Source of the DNA: G963665495 sp963677785
GTDB taxonomy: Bacteria > Desulfobacterota > Desulfovibrionia > Desulfovibrionales > Desulfovibrionaceae
DNA length: 64,000 nucleotides
Direction of reading: 5' to 3'
NCBI GenBank assembly: GCA_963677785.2
Contig: CAXXDH010000003.1
Location: 1,488,001 to 1,552,000 of the forward strand
The position numbers and the translations under genes are program-made. This document shows positions 17,641-26,862 of the stretch, piece by piece; positions within the stretch are counted from its first letter, which is position 1, and each line of letters starts with the position of its first letter. The notes under the pieces were generated by a model, which searched no databases, was not told where the DNA came from, and saw nothing but the letters and a program-made list of their open reading frames with translations.

Positions 17641-20189
17641 ATGAAACCGCATATCCATGTACTCAAGCAACACATAAGCTACAATACGCTTGTTTCGGAC
17701 AAGAGCATTGAGGACTTTGCGCTGCGCTACGTGCCTTCCTCCTCCAGACGCTGGGGGCCCGGACTGCTGGCAGGAACGGCCCTGGGGGGCATCGCCTTTC
17801 TGGCTCTGGAGGCCATCGGCGCCAATCTGATTCTGAATTTCGGCTTCACCAACGCGGTGCTGGCCATTCTGTGCTTTCTGGCCATCAGCGTGGTCATGGG
17901 GCTGCCCATCGCCTACTACGCGTCCCGAGCCAATGTGGACATTGATTTGCTGACCCGCGGCGCTGGTTTCGGCTATCTGGGCTCCACCTTCACGTCGCTG
18001 ATCTACGCGTCCTATACGATCATATTTTTCGCCATGGAAGGCGCGATCATGGCCAAGGCCCTGAATCTCAGCCTGGGGCTGCCCATGCAGGCGGCCTATC
18101 TGATCAGTTCGCTGGTAATCATCCCCATTGCGTTTTACGGCATAACCACCATCAATTATCTGCAGAAATATTCGCAGGCCATCTGGCTGGGTTTCGGCGG
18201 GCTGGCCGTGGCGGGTATTCTCTGGGCCCATCCGGAGGGGCTCGCGGGGTGGACGCATTTTCCCGGCACGGCGGCCAACGGCGCGGGCGCGTCGTTCGAC
18301 GTGCTGTTGTTCGGCGCGGCGCTTTCCACGGCCTTTTCCCTGCTGCCTCAGATAGGCGAGCAGGTGGATTATTTGCGTTTCATGCCCGACAAGACCCCGG
18401 CAAACGCCCGGAAGTGGTGGCTGGCCGTGCTCTGCGCCGGGCCGGGCTGGTCCGTGGTGGGGGGCGTGAAACTACTGATCGGCTCGTACCTGGCGGTGCA
18501 GTGCGTGGCCCTGGGCGCTGCCGGATTCGTGGACGCCAACGACCCCGTGACCATGTATCTGCTTGCCTTCGGATCGGTGTTCAAGACTCCCTGGGTGGCG
18601 GTGGCCGTGACCACGCTGTTTGTGGTGACCTGCCAGATCAAGATCAACGTCACCAACGCCTACGCGGGCTCCCTGGCCTGGTCCAATTTTTTTCTGCGGC
18701 TGCTGCATTGCCATCCGGGTCGGGCGGTCTGGCTGGTATTCAACGTCATCTTCGCCTACCTGCTGATGCAGTTCGGCGTACTGCGGATCATCGAATATCT
18801 GCTGGTCAGCTATGCCTCCTTTGCCGCGGCCTGGATCGGGGCCATTTTCACGGACCTGGCCATCCTGAAGCAGGTGGGGCTGAGTCCGCCGTATATCGAA
18901 TTCCGGCGGGCCTACCTGTATTCGATCAATCCCGTGGGCTGCGGCGCCATGGTACTGGGCCTGGGCGCGGCCATGCTGGGAGAATCCGGGCTCTGGGGCC
19001 CCATGCCCCAGGCATATGCGCCGCTCATCGCCCTGCTGGTCTCCATCGTGGCCGCGCTGTTCATCGCCTGGGTCACACGGGGCAGGTACTACCTGGCGCG
19101 CGACGATGCGCACGATCTGCCCGAAGGCCGGGAACACGCCTGCAACATCTGCATGGATGCCTACGAAGGCAAGGACATGCTCTATTGTCCGGCGTACGGC
19201 GAATATATTTGTTCGCTTTGCTGCTCGCTGGACGTCATCTGCAACCGTATCTGCAGGCCCAAGGGATGGAATTTTCCCTTTCAGAAGTATTTCAGCCAGC
19301 GGGTCACCACGTTTCTTTCCTATTACATCACGGCCATCCTGGTCATCGTCAGCCTGTTCATCATGTGCTACAGCTATTTGCAGCTGGATGCGGGGCAGGT
19401 TTCCGCTTCCACCAGAAACGGATTGATCGTCCTGCTCGCGGCCATACTGCTCAGCGCGGGCATCGGCGCCTGGTGGGCCGCTCTGATACAGGAAAACCGC
19501 ACCGCGGCGGAGGAAGAGCTCTCCCGCTACATCACGCAGCTGGAACAGGAAGTGACCCAGCGCAAAGCCATTGCCGCGGATCTCGAAAGCATCAGCGGCC
19601 AGCAGCAGCTGATTCTGGAAAACGCCAGCATCGGCATCGCGTTTGCGGTGCGGGACAGGCTGGTCTGGGCCAACCAGCGTTTTTGGGAGTATTTTGAGGT
19701 GGCCGAAGCCGAGCAGCGCGCGGGCTTTGATTTGTGGCCCATGCTCTGCCGGGCCAATCCCGAAGCCGAAGACCTCCGCAAGGAACTGCATGATCCGCGG
19801 ACGCGCCAACCCACCAGCAGCAACGAGCTGCTGCTGCGTTTGCCCGGCGGGGAGTGCTGGTGCATTTTGTCGCTCAGCGTCGTCAATTTTCCCTCTCTTA
19901 ATGCGGGCTACATCATCCTGGCCAACGACGTGACCAACAGGAAGAACGCCGAGGAACAGCTGCGGCTGAACAAGGAGCGCTTGCGCGAACTGAACGAAAC
20001 CCTGGAGCTGCAGGTCCAGAAACGGACCGAGGAGCTCAAGCGGAACTACGAAGACATGCACCGTACGGCCAAGATGGCTTCTCTGGGCATTCTGATTTCG
20101 GGCATGGCGCACGAGGTCAACAATCCGGTCAGCTTCATCCGCCTGAATTCCGGCATCATGCAGCGCTGCGTCATGGACATGCTGCAGTT
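17641..20189 (+). pseudogene. NCS1 permease-histidine kinase, 5' part, split by IS
   Basis: The first 849 codons of what was a 1058-residue membrane sensor. Residues about 40-490 form a 12-TM NCS1-type (cytosine/purine/allantoin) permease. A Cys-rich knuckle (HACNICMD to CNRIC, about 500-540), two more TM helices (about 560-620), a coiled coil, a PAS-like region (about 655-770) and a dimerisation helix follow, with phospho-acceptor His824 in SGMAHEVNNP. The IS at 20190-21450 interrupts the gene after CTG CAG TT. The leftover frame runs into the IS and stops at 20211. Deleting the IS plus one copy of the 9-bp duplication restores the frame exactly. It probably sensed an amide, urea or related solute for the response regulator at 22116. 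The ATPase domain is severed, so the kinase is presumably inactive. Confidence 0.85.
20181..20189 (+). repeat. Target-site duplication, left copy
   Basis: GCTGCAGTT directly abuts the left inverted repeat and recurs at 21451-21459 directly abutting the right one. Confidence 0.85.
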
Positions 20190-20220
20190 CACTGCTGTCC
20201 GGTTAACGTAAAATAAAAAA

Positions 20221-20290
20221 GTCCAAAATCTCCAGGAAATATGTTATGGAATTGGTGTCTAAGCAATACATAACAAAGGAGATTTTGGAC
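20221..20290 (+). promoter_or_regulatory. RBS-occluding hairpin of the transposase
   Basis: GTCCAAAATCTCC (20221-20233) is perfectly complementary to GGAGATTTTGGAC (20278-20290), with an inner GTTATG/CATAAC pair (20243-20248, 20269-20274). The right arm contains the GGAG ribosome site just before GTG 20291. Read-through RNA from the host gene would fold and hide this site. Confidence 0.6.
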
Positions 20291-21448
20291 GTGGCTCACC
20301 ATAACTCAATCCTGAATCAAATGCTATCTTTCATCCCGAGACATGTTTTTCAACGCTTGGAGCGTGAGCACCTTACGGGACGACAGCCCCGAACCTTCGG
20401 CTTTTGGAACCAGTTCGTCTGTCTCGTGTTCATTCAACTCTCCGGGCGGAAAAGCATGCGGGACTGCATCAGAAATCTGCAAGCAGCCCCGAAAAGGCTC
20501 TACCATCTCGGGCTCAAGCCGGTTTCTCGTTCGACTTTTTCAGACGCGAACAACAAGCGGCCATCGGACTTTTTCCAGGCCTTGTTCGGGGAGATGTACC
20601 GTCGCTGTGCGCCTCATGCTCCCAAGCATAAGTTCCGTTTCAAATCCAAACTGATGAGCCTTGACTCCTCCACAATCAGTTTGTGTTTGTCGGTCTTCCC
20701 CTGGGCTTCCTTCCGAAGCAAACGAGGCGGGGTCAAAATGCACACACTGCTTGATCATGACGGTCATATCCCTGCGTTCGTTTGCGTGAGCGAGGCCAAA
20801 AAGCATGACCTCAGCGTTGCAAAAACTCTCACCCTGCCCAAGGGGTCCATCGTCGCCTTCGACAAGGCATATAACGATTACAGATGGTTCCACCTCTTGG
20901 GAAAGCAAGGCGTTCACTTCGTCACCCGGCAAAAAAGCAATGCTTCCTATCGGGTTGTCAAACGCCAGGCAGTCAATAGAAAGCTTGGGGTGACTTCCGA
21001 CCAGATCATTGAAGTCGCCACAGCCAACGGAAAACTCAAGCTCCGTCGCGTCGGGTTCAAAGATCAGGAGACCGGCAAGCATTACAAGTTCCTGACGAAC
21101 AACTTCAAACTGGCCCCGAAGACCATTGCCGACATTTACAAAGAACGCTGGAAGATTGAGCTTTTCTTCAAGGAAATCAAACAGAACCTGAAGATTAAAA
21201 GCTTTGTCGGCAACTCTGAAAATGCTGTCCTGACCCAAATATATACGGCCCTGATCGTGTACCTTATTGCAGCTTACATCCGGTTCACATCCCGAATAGG
21301 CATGAGCGTTCAGCAAATGCTCCAGTTGCTTCAGGTGAACGTATTCGGCCGTATCGCATTGATAGAACTATTCAGACCTCCACAGAAAAGTGACTCAAAT
21401 GACTATGATTCTAGTTTGTTACGGCTTGCAAATTTAACCGGACAGTAG
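20291..21448 (+). CDS. IS4-family transposase (DUF4372 N-terminus)
   Basis: A DDE transposase of 385 residues if read from GTG 20291, which has AAAGGAG about 9 bases upstream. An in-frame ATG at 20246 would add 15 residues. The N-terminal part (FIPRHVFQRLEREH, then FWNQFVCLVFIQLSGRKSMRDC) is the DUF4372 pattern. The catalytic core has DSSTI (first Asp), AFDKAYNDY (second Asp) and the YREK-like YKERWKIELFFKEIKQNL containing the Glu. The frame is complete and its TAG stop lies inside the right inverted repeat, so the element may be active. Confidence 0.9.
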   Translation: MAHHNSILNQMLSFIPRHVFQRLEREHLTGRQPRTFGFWNQFVCLVFIQLSGRKSMRDCIRNLQAAPKRLYHLGLKPVSRSTFSDANNKRPSDFFQALFGEMYRRCAPHAPKHKFRFKSKLMSLDSSTISLCLSVFPWASFRSKRGGVKMHTLLDHDGHIPAFVCVSEAKKHDLSVAKTLTLPKGSIVAFDKAYNDYRWFHLLGKQGVHFVTRQKSNASYRVVKRQAVNRKLGVTSDQIIEVATANGKLKLRRVGFKDQETGKHYKFLTNNFKLAPKTIADIYKERWKIELFFKEIKQNLKIKSFVGNSENAVLTQIYTALIVYLIAAYIRFTSRIGMSVQQMLQLLQVNVFGRIALIELFRPPQKSDSNDYDSSLLRLANLTGQ

Positions 21449-21450
21449 TG

Positions 21451-21459
21451 GCTGCAGTT
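21451..21459 (+). repeat. Target-site duplication, right copy
   Basis: GCTGCAGTT, matching 20181-20189. It belongs to the interrupted kinase gene (codons CTG CAG TTG). Confidence 0.85.
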
Positions 21460-22087
21460 GATTGATGAAAAGCTCTCCACAGGCAACGGGCTGCGTATCG
21501 GGGGTATGGAGTACGGTTACGCGCGTACGAGCATTCCCAAACTGCTGCATGGCATTCAGGACGGCGCCGAACGGATCACCAGCATCGTCAGCAATCTGAA
21601 GGACTATTCCAGACAGATGCCGGTGAACCTGACCGGCAAGGTCGATCTGAACGCGGCCCTGGACGCGGCCCTGGTGCTCCTGGCGATATTCATCAAACAA
21701 TCCACGGACCATCTGTCCGTACGGACGGCCGCCACCCTGCCGCGTTTTGCCGGAGACCAGCGCCGGGTGGAGCAGGTCATTGTGAACCTGGTGCAAAACG
21801 CCTGTCAGGCCTTGCCGGACAGATCCAAATCCATTGAGATAACCACCGCCGCCCATGAAAACCGCGTGGTGCTCAGCGTCCGCGATTGCGGCGTGGGCAT
21901 CAGCAAGGAAGACCTCGGGCACGTGCTGGATCCCTTTTTCACCACCAAGCGCGAAATGGGCGGCACAGGGCTCGGGCTGGCGGTTTCCCAAAGCATCATG
22001 AACGAACACGGAGGCGCCCTGCAGATAGATTCGATCCTGGGCCTGGGCACCACCGTTACGCTGCGCTTTCCCTTGCAGCCTTCCTGA
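21460..22087 (+). pseudogene. NCS1 permease-histidine kinase, 3' part
   Basis: The last 209 codons of the split sensor kinase: the end of the dimerisation domain and the HATPase_c domain. The N box is VNLVQNACQAL, G1 is DCGVGIS, the F box is DPFFTTK and G2 is GGTGLGLAVSQSIM, all intact. It has no start codon of its own with a good ribosome site (TTG at 21458 is the first in-frame candidate), so any product would be a soluble ATPase domain. The sigma-54 response regulator starts 28 bp after its stop. Confidence 0.85.
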
Positions 22088-22115
22088 TGCCGGAATACTT
22101 TTTCACAGGTGAACA

Positions 22116-23573
22116 ATGAATACGCACGCCAATCCCGCATTACCCATTCTGGTGGTGGACGACGAACAAATGGCCCTGGACGGCTTTGAGATCGCTCTGG
22201 TCTCGTCCGGCTACACCAATGTCGCCACGCTTTCGGACAGCCGCAAGGTGCTTCCTTTTCTGGAGCGCCAGCCCGTGGAAATGATTTTTCTGGATCTTGT
22301 CATGCCGCACATCAGCGGCCTGGAGCTGCTGGAACAAGTCCAGAGCGCGCATCCCGGCACCCAGGTGGTCATTGTCTCGGCCGTATCGGAAATCGAATCC
22401 GTGGTGCACTGCGTCCAACGGGGCGCTCTGGATTACGTACTCAAACCCGTGGACGCCGAGACGCTCTGTTCCCGTGTCCGCAAATGTCTGGAGCTGCGCG
22501 AGCTGGAGCGGGAAAATCAGCGTTTGCGGGAGTCGCTGCTGAATGAAACCCTGCGCCACCCGGAAGCCTTTGAGGACATCCTCACGGAAGACCCGGCCAT
22601 GCTGGACATTTTTCGTTATTGCGAAGCCGTGGGCAAAAGCAGGAAGCCCGTATTGATTACCGGGGAAACCGGAACGGGCAAGGAGCTGATCGCTCGGGCC
22701 ATCCACAGCCTCAGCGGCCGGGAAGGGGAGTTCGTGGCCATCAATGTGGCGGCCCTGGACGATTCCATGTTCGCAGACGCCTTGTTCGGCCACGTCAAAG
22801 GGGCGTTTACCTCGGCGGACCAGCCCAGGCAGGGGCTGGTGGGGCGCGCCTGGGGCGGCACCCTGTTTCTGGACGAAATCGGCGACCTGGCTCCGGCCTC
22901 GCAGGTCAAGCTGCTGCGTCTGCTGCAGGAGGAGGAATTTTTCCCCGTGGGATCGGACACGCCCAAGAGCGCCAACATCCGCGTGCTGTCCTCCACGCTG
23001 CAGAATATCGAGGAGTTGAAACGCGAGGGCAAATTCAGGGACGACCTCTATTTTCGCTTCGCCACCCACCATGTCCGGCTGCCGCCTTTGCGTGAGCGGC
23101 TGGACGACATCGACCTGCTGTTGCATCATTTTATCGGGCTCGAGGCCCGTGAACTGGGGAAGGACGTCCCTTCATGCCATACGCGGCTTCCGGCCCTGCT
23201 GAAATCCTACCATTACCCCGGCAACATCCGCGAATTGCGGGCCATGGTTTCGGACGCCATGGTCAACCACGACTCGGGCCAGCTGGGAGCGGGCGCTTTT
23301 CGGCGCTATCTGGACCAGCAGCGTGATACGGCCCCGCCCGCGGCAGTCTCGGCGGACCAGCTCTTGCCGGAACTCGGACAGGGCCGCCTGCCCCGCCTGA
23401 AAGAGGCACAGGACAAAGTCGCCCGGGCGCTGATCACCAAGGCCATGAAGCTCTCGGACGGCAACCAGACCATTGCGGCCCGCCACCTGGGCATTACCCA
23501 GCAGGCCCTGAGCCTGAAACTCAAAAAAATGAAAGCCTTTGATCCGGATGCCGGTTCTGATCTGGAACGGTAA
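22116..23573 (+). CDS. Sigma-54-dependent response regulator, NtrC type
   Basis: A 485-residue transcription activator. The receiver domain has acidic pair VDDEQ, phospho-acceptor Asp60 (FLDLVMP) and conserved Lys in VLKPVD. The AAA+ domain has Walker A GETGTGKE and Walker B TLFLDEIGDL; a C-terminal Fis-type HTH is NQTIAARHLGITQQALSLKLKK. The sigma-54 contact loop reads GAFTSA at residues 229-234 instead of GAFTGA. AGGTGAAC lies before ATG 22116. It is the natural partner of the interrupted permease-kinase and is the likely activator of the sigma-54 promoter before formamidase. Confidence 0.9.
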   Translation: MNTHANPALPILVVDDEQMALDGFEIALVSSGYTNVATLSDSRKVLPFLERQPVEMIFLDLVMPHISGLELLEQVQSAHPGTQVVIVSAVSEIESVVHCVQRGALDYVLKPVDAETLCSRVRKCLELRELERENQRLRESLLNETLRHPEAFEDILTEDPAMLDIFRYCEAVGKSRKPVLITGETGTGKELIARAIHSLSGREGEFVAINVAALDDSMFADALFGHVKGAFTSADQPRQGLVGRAWGGTLFLDEIGDLAPASQVKLLRLLQEEEFFPVGSDTPKSANIRVLSSTLQNIEELKREGKFRDDLYFRFATHHVRLPPLRERLDDIDLLLHHFIGLEARELGKDVPSCHTRLPALLKSYHYPGNIRELRAMVSDAMVNHDSGQLGAGAFRRYLDQQRDTAPPAAVSADQLLPELGQGRLPRLKEAQDKVARALITKAMKLSDGNQTIAARHLGITQQALSLKLKKMKAFDPDAGSDLER

Positions 23574-23609
23574 TCCCTGAAAACCGGGGGAAATACGATG
23601 ATAACCAAG

Positions 23610-23635
23610 CGGGCTGCCTGGGGCCAGGCAGCCCG
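23610..23635. terminator. Stem-loop between convergent genes
   Basis: A perfect 12-bp stem (CGGGCTGCCTGG with its complement) and a 2-nt loop between two converging genes. No T-run on the plus side, so termination strength is uncertain. Confidence 0.5.
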
Positions 23636-23705
23636 TGTGTCATGGTGATTAAGGCGTGATTTCACAAACCAAGGAGGTTTCGTAAAAGAGGCCGTTGTTT
23701 CCTTG

Positions 23706-26549
23706 TTAGAGCTGGCCCTCCTTGGGCAGGACCGGGTTGGCCCGCAGTTCGGCGAGCTTTTCGTGCATTTCGCTGCCCAGGAAGTATTTTTCCGGAGGCG
23801 TGATGCTGCCGCCCTCTGCCAGGGTCTTGATGCCGGCCAGGACCTTGTCCGGTGTGGCCGGGAGTTCGAAGATACGGACGCCGGTGGCGTTGTGGATGGC
23901 GTTGACGATGGCCACGTGTCCGGCGGTCAGGGAGAGCTCGGCGCAGCCGCACGAACCGAACGGGCCGCTGGGGCGCGGGGTCTCCGTGTATTCCAGTTCG
24001 ATGTCGTCCGGGATGTCCTTGATAAAGGGAAAGCCCTGGGCCACCAGGCTGATGTCCTTGCCCGGGTCGACGAAATCCTCTGAAAGCGCCAGGCCGATGC
24101 CCTGGGCGATGCCGCCGTACATCTGGCCGTCCACCACCAGTTTGCTGCCCAGGGTGCCGAAATCGGCATGCAGGGTCACTTTCACCACCCGTGTTTTCCC
24201 GGTTTTCATGTCCACTTCCACTTCGCTCATGAACACGCCGTAGGTGTGGGTCGGGTTCGGGTCGCCCTGCATGGTGTTGACGTCGCAGGGAGTGGAGATA
24301 TCCGTGGTGCTGGCCGTGCCTCTGTATTTGAGTGGAATGTTCTCCGCGGCCATTTCCTCATAGGTCCGGAAGCCGCCTTCGGCCTTGCGCATGGCGTCCA
24401 GCAATTGTTCCGCGCCGTTGGCAATGGCCTTGCCGCCCATGTAGTGCGAGCGGCTGCCCGCGGCCGCGCCCAGGAAGGGCACCAGTGCGGTGTCGTTGAG
24501 GACCAGCCGGATCTGTTCGGGCGCCAGCCCCAGCGGGCGCAGGGCTTCGTGCGCCAGGCACAGGGCGCCGGCGTCCGCGCCCTGGCCCATGTCGTGCCAT
24601 CCCGCGTAGAGCGTGACCGTGTTGTCCGGATTCAGTTCCAGGTCAACCTCGGCGAAATCGTGCGCCGCAAAGGTACTGTCGTACATGCCAAGGGCCAGGC
24701 CCACGCCCCGTTTTTTGTCCGGGGTGGATTCCTTCCGGGCCCGTTCCAGGGCGGCCTTGTATTTGGGGCGCATCATGGTCAGCAGTTTGGGGAACGGGTG
24801 TACGTCCATTTCGCAGCCCGAAGTCATGGTGGTGCCCGGATGGTAAGTGTTCTGGTAGCGGATTTCCAACGGGTCCATGCCGATTTTTTCCGCCAGCATG
24901 TCGATGAGGGATTCGCTGGCCATCAGGGCCTGGGGCGAACCAAAGGCGCGGAACGCCGTACCGAAGGCATGGTTGCTGGCGCAGATGCGGCCCACGCCGC
25001 GGATGTTGGGTACGTTGAGGCCGCCCGCGCACCAGCGAAAGCCCTTTTCGATCAGCGGATCCGAGGTGCCGTCGTGATAGGCGCCGTGGTCAAAGAGAAA
25101 ATCGTACTCCATGGCCTGCAGCATGCCTTTATCGTCCGCCGCGAACTTGAGGTTGAAGAAGCCGGTGGACCGCTTGCCGCTGAAAAAGCTTTGCTGCGCG
25201 TAATCCAGACGCAGGCAGACCGGTTTTTCCAGGATCAGCGTGCTGGCCAGGAGGATGGCGTCGAGGATCGGGCTCATGGTGGAGCCGAAGCTGCCGCCCA
25301 CGGGGTTGCCGATGACCCGGATCTTGTCCGGCGGATACCCCACGGCGTCGGCCACCATCAGGGGCACGGCCTGGAGGAACTGGCTTTTGGTCTGCACGGT
25401 GAGCATGCCGTCTTCGCCCATGTAGGCCAGGCCCACGCCGGGTTCGAGCACCAGGTGGGGCTGGCGCTGCACGAAAAAGCTGCCTTCCACCACATGAGGC
25501 GCGGAGGCCATGATGGGTTCGGTTTCCTCGCCCTTGACGCAGGGCATTTCGTTGAACAGGTTGGGCGTGCCCGGATGGATCTGCAGCGCGTCGTCGGCCA
25601 CGGCGGAAACGCCGTCCATGTATGCGGGCAATACGTCCAGTTCGAATTTGACCTTGTCCGCGGCGGCCCGGGCGTGCTTTTCCGTATCCGCGGCCACCAC
25701 GGCCAGCACGTCGCCGTATTGGTGGACCTTTTCATCATTGATGATGCAGCGCTCGAACCCGTCGCTCTTGTTGGTCGGATAGGAGCACAAGCCGTTGATG
25801 TGGTTGGTTCCTTTGATGTCCTTGGCCGTGAGCACCCGGTAGACGCCGGGCATCTTTTCCGCTTCCGAGGTGTCCACGGAGAGGATGTTGGCATGCGATA
25901 CGCGCGCGTGCACCAGTCCCAGATGCAGATGATCGCCGGAGAGTTTTTCATTGATGTCCGCGCCGTAATCGCAGGTACCCGTGACTTTGGCCAGAGCCGT
26001 GGGCTTGGGAAAATACGTATTGTAGAGACGCTGGTCCGCGGGCAGCTTGAAGGCGAGTGCGTCCATGGTCATTTCACCGCGCAGCACCCTGGCCGCGTCC
26101 ATCACCGCGTCCACCAATTGCTTGTAGCCGGTGCAGCGGCAGGCGTTGCGGTGTTTCTGAAACCAGTCCCGGACGTCTTCCCGAGTGGGGCTGGGATTGC
26201 TGTCCAGCAAACCTTTGGCCGAGACGATAAAGCCCGGCGTGCAGATGCCGCATTGGACGCCGCCGTGGACGATCCAGGCCAGCTGCAGCGGGTGCAGGTT
26301 TTCAGGCGTGCCGATGCCCTCAATGGTGACGATTTTGCAGCCTTCAGCCACCTTGGCCATTTTCCGGGCGCACGAACGGACGACCTTGCCGTCCAGCAGC
26401 ACCGAGCACAGGCCGCACTGCCCTGTGGCGCAGCCGATTTTGGTGCCCGTCAGGCCCATGGCCCGCAACGTGTTGGCCAGGCTCTCCTCCGGGTCGATGG
26501 TCACGAGCTTGTCCGCTCCGTTAATGTTCAGAATCATTTTTTTCATCAT
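23706..26549 (-). CDS. mop: Molybdenum aldehyde oxidoreductase, MOP type
   Basis: A 947-residue xanthine-oxidase-family enzyme that oxidises aldehydes to carboxylic acids at a molybdopterin-cytosine-dinucleotide Mo centre. The first [2Fe-2S] ligands are Cys40, 45, 48 and 60 and the second Cys100, 103, 137 and 139, the same numbers as in D. gigas MOP. The Mo domain has the active-site Glu in a PFGSCGCAELSLT segment (GVGELPLT in D. gigas). The C-terminus is about 40 residues longer than the 907-residue D. gigas protein. GGAG sits 6 bases before ATG 26549; the frame upstream to 26822 is leader. The alcohol dehydrogenase upstream on the same strand could supply its aldehyde substrate. Confidence 0.95.
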   Translation of the reverse strand: MMKKMILNINGADKLVTIDPEESLANTLRAMGLTGTKIGCATGQCGLCSVLLDGKVVRSCARKMAKVAEGCKIVTIEGIGTPENLHPLQLAWIVHGGVQCGICTPGFIVSAKGLLDSNPSPTREDVRDWFQKHRNACRCTGYKQLVDAVMDAARVLRGEMTMDALAFKLPADQRLYNTYFPKPTALAKVTGTCDYGADINEKLSGDHLHLGLVHARVSHANILSVDTSEAEKMPGVYRVLTAKDIKGTNHINGLCSYPTNKSDGFERCIINDEKVHQYGDVLAVVAADTEKHARAAADKVKFELDVLPAYMDGVSAVADDALQIHPGTPNLFNEMPCVKGEETEPIMASAPHVVEGSFFVQRQPHLVLEPGVGLAYMGEDGMLTVQTKSQFLQAVPLMVADAVGYPPDKIRVIGNPVGGSFGSTMSPILDAILLASTLILEKPVCLRLDYAQQSFFSGKRSTGFFNLKFAADDKGMLQAMEYDFLFDHGAYHDGTSDPLIEKGFRWCAGGLNVPNIRGVGRICASNHAFGTAFRAFGSPQALMASESLIDMLAEKIGMDPLEIRYQNTYHPGTTMTSGCEMDVHPFPKLLTMMRPKYKAALERARKESTPDKKRGVGLALGMYDSTFAAHDFAEVDLELNPDNTVTLYAGWHDMGQGADAGALCLAHEALRPLGLAPEQIRLVLNDTALVPFLGAAAGSRSHYMGGKAIANGAEQLLDAMRKAEGGFRTYEEMAAENIPLKYRGTASTTDISTPCDVNTMQGDPNPTHTYGVFMSEVEVDMKTGKTRVVKVTLHADFGTLGSKLVVDGQMYGGIAQGIGLALSEDFVDPGKDISLVAQGFPFIKDIPDDIELEYTETPRPSGPFGSCGCAELSLTAGHVAIVNAIHNATGVRIFELPATPDKVLAGIKTLAEGGSITPPEKYFLGSEMHEKLAELRANPVLPKEGQL

Positions 26550-26862
26550 GGTAGTCTCCAATCCGTATCTATAGTGATAGCCGCATCTCGAATCCTCGTA
26601 CGCCGTCCGTGCCCGGCGAGGCTCAGACGGGCGTCCCGTGTCCGGTTTCAGTTGCTTTGCTTCCGGCCGTAGAAAAGCCTGGGAAGGGCCTTTTATGCCC
26701 TGATGGGCATAATGCGCTGTAAAAAAATTTTCTCTTGGAAATGCGCTTCCCGGGCGCCTGTCCGTTTCCTGAAATGGCTGTCGCCTGTGTTTTCCAGGTG
26801 AAGGAGAGCGGGCAGGAAGCAAAGGAGCGTTTCCTGCCCGCAGCGGAACACGGGAGCAAGGG
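26550..26862 (-). other. Leader region of the aldehyde oxidoreductase gene
   Basis: A gene-free 313 bp. It holds a GC-rich imperfect hairpin (26603-26645), an 8-bp perfect dyad TTATGCCC-TGAT-GGGCATAA (26693-26712) that could be an operator, and an 11-bp stem-loop (26808-26841) just after the alcohol dehydrogenase stop. I see no sigma-54 element here. Confidence 0.4.
26808..26841 (-). terminator. Stem-loop after alcohol dehydrogenase gene
   Basis: GCGGGCAGGAA pairs with TTCCTGCCCGC across a 12-nt loop, 22 bp past the alcohol dehydrogenase stop. No T-run, so it may slow or process RNA rather than end it. Confidence 0.4.

Larger units (their letters stand above)
20190..21450 (+). mobile_element. 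IS4-family insertion sequence, 1261 bp
   Basis: Bounded by 17-bp inverted repeats, CACTGCTGTCCGGTTAA at 20190-20206 and its complement with one mismatch at 21434-21450. Flanked by 9-bp direct repeats GCTGCAGTT, within the IS4 family range. It carries one transposase gene in the same direction as the host gene. Both ends and the duplication are intact, which suggests a recent insertion. An internal 13-bp inverted repeat precedes the transposase start. Confidence 0.9.

Noticed and set aside
18472..20112. 546-codon open frame antisense to the permease-kinase
   Set aside because: Shadow of a coding gene with clear domains on the plus strand.
26603..26645. Hairpin in the mop leader as a molybdenum-cofactor riboswitch
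   Set aside because: I cannot match it to the known Moco motif; the stem is imperfect.
24168..26672. 834-codon open frame antisense to the aldehyde oxidoreductase
   Set aside because: It is a GC-rich shadow; the opposite strand has a full enzyme with all cofactor ligands.
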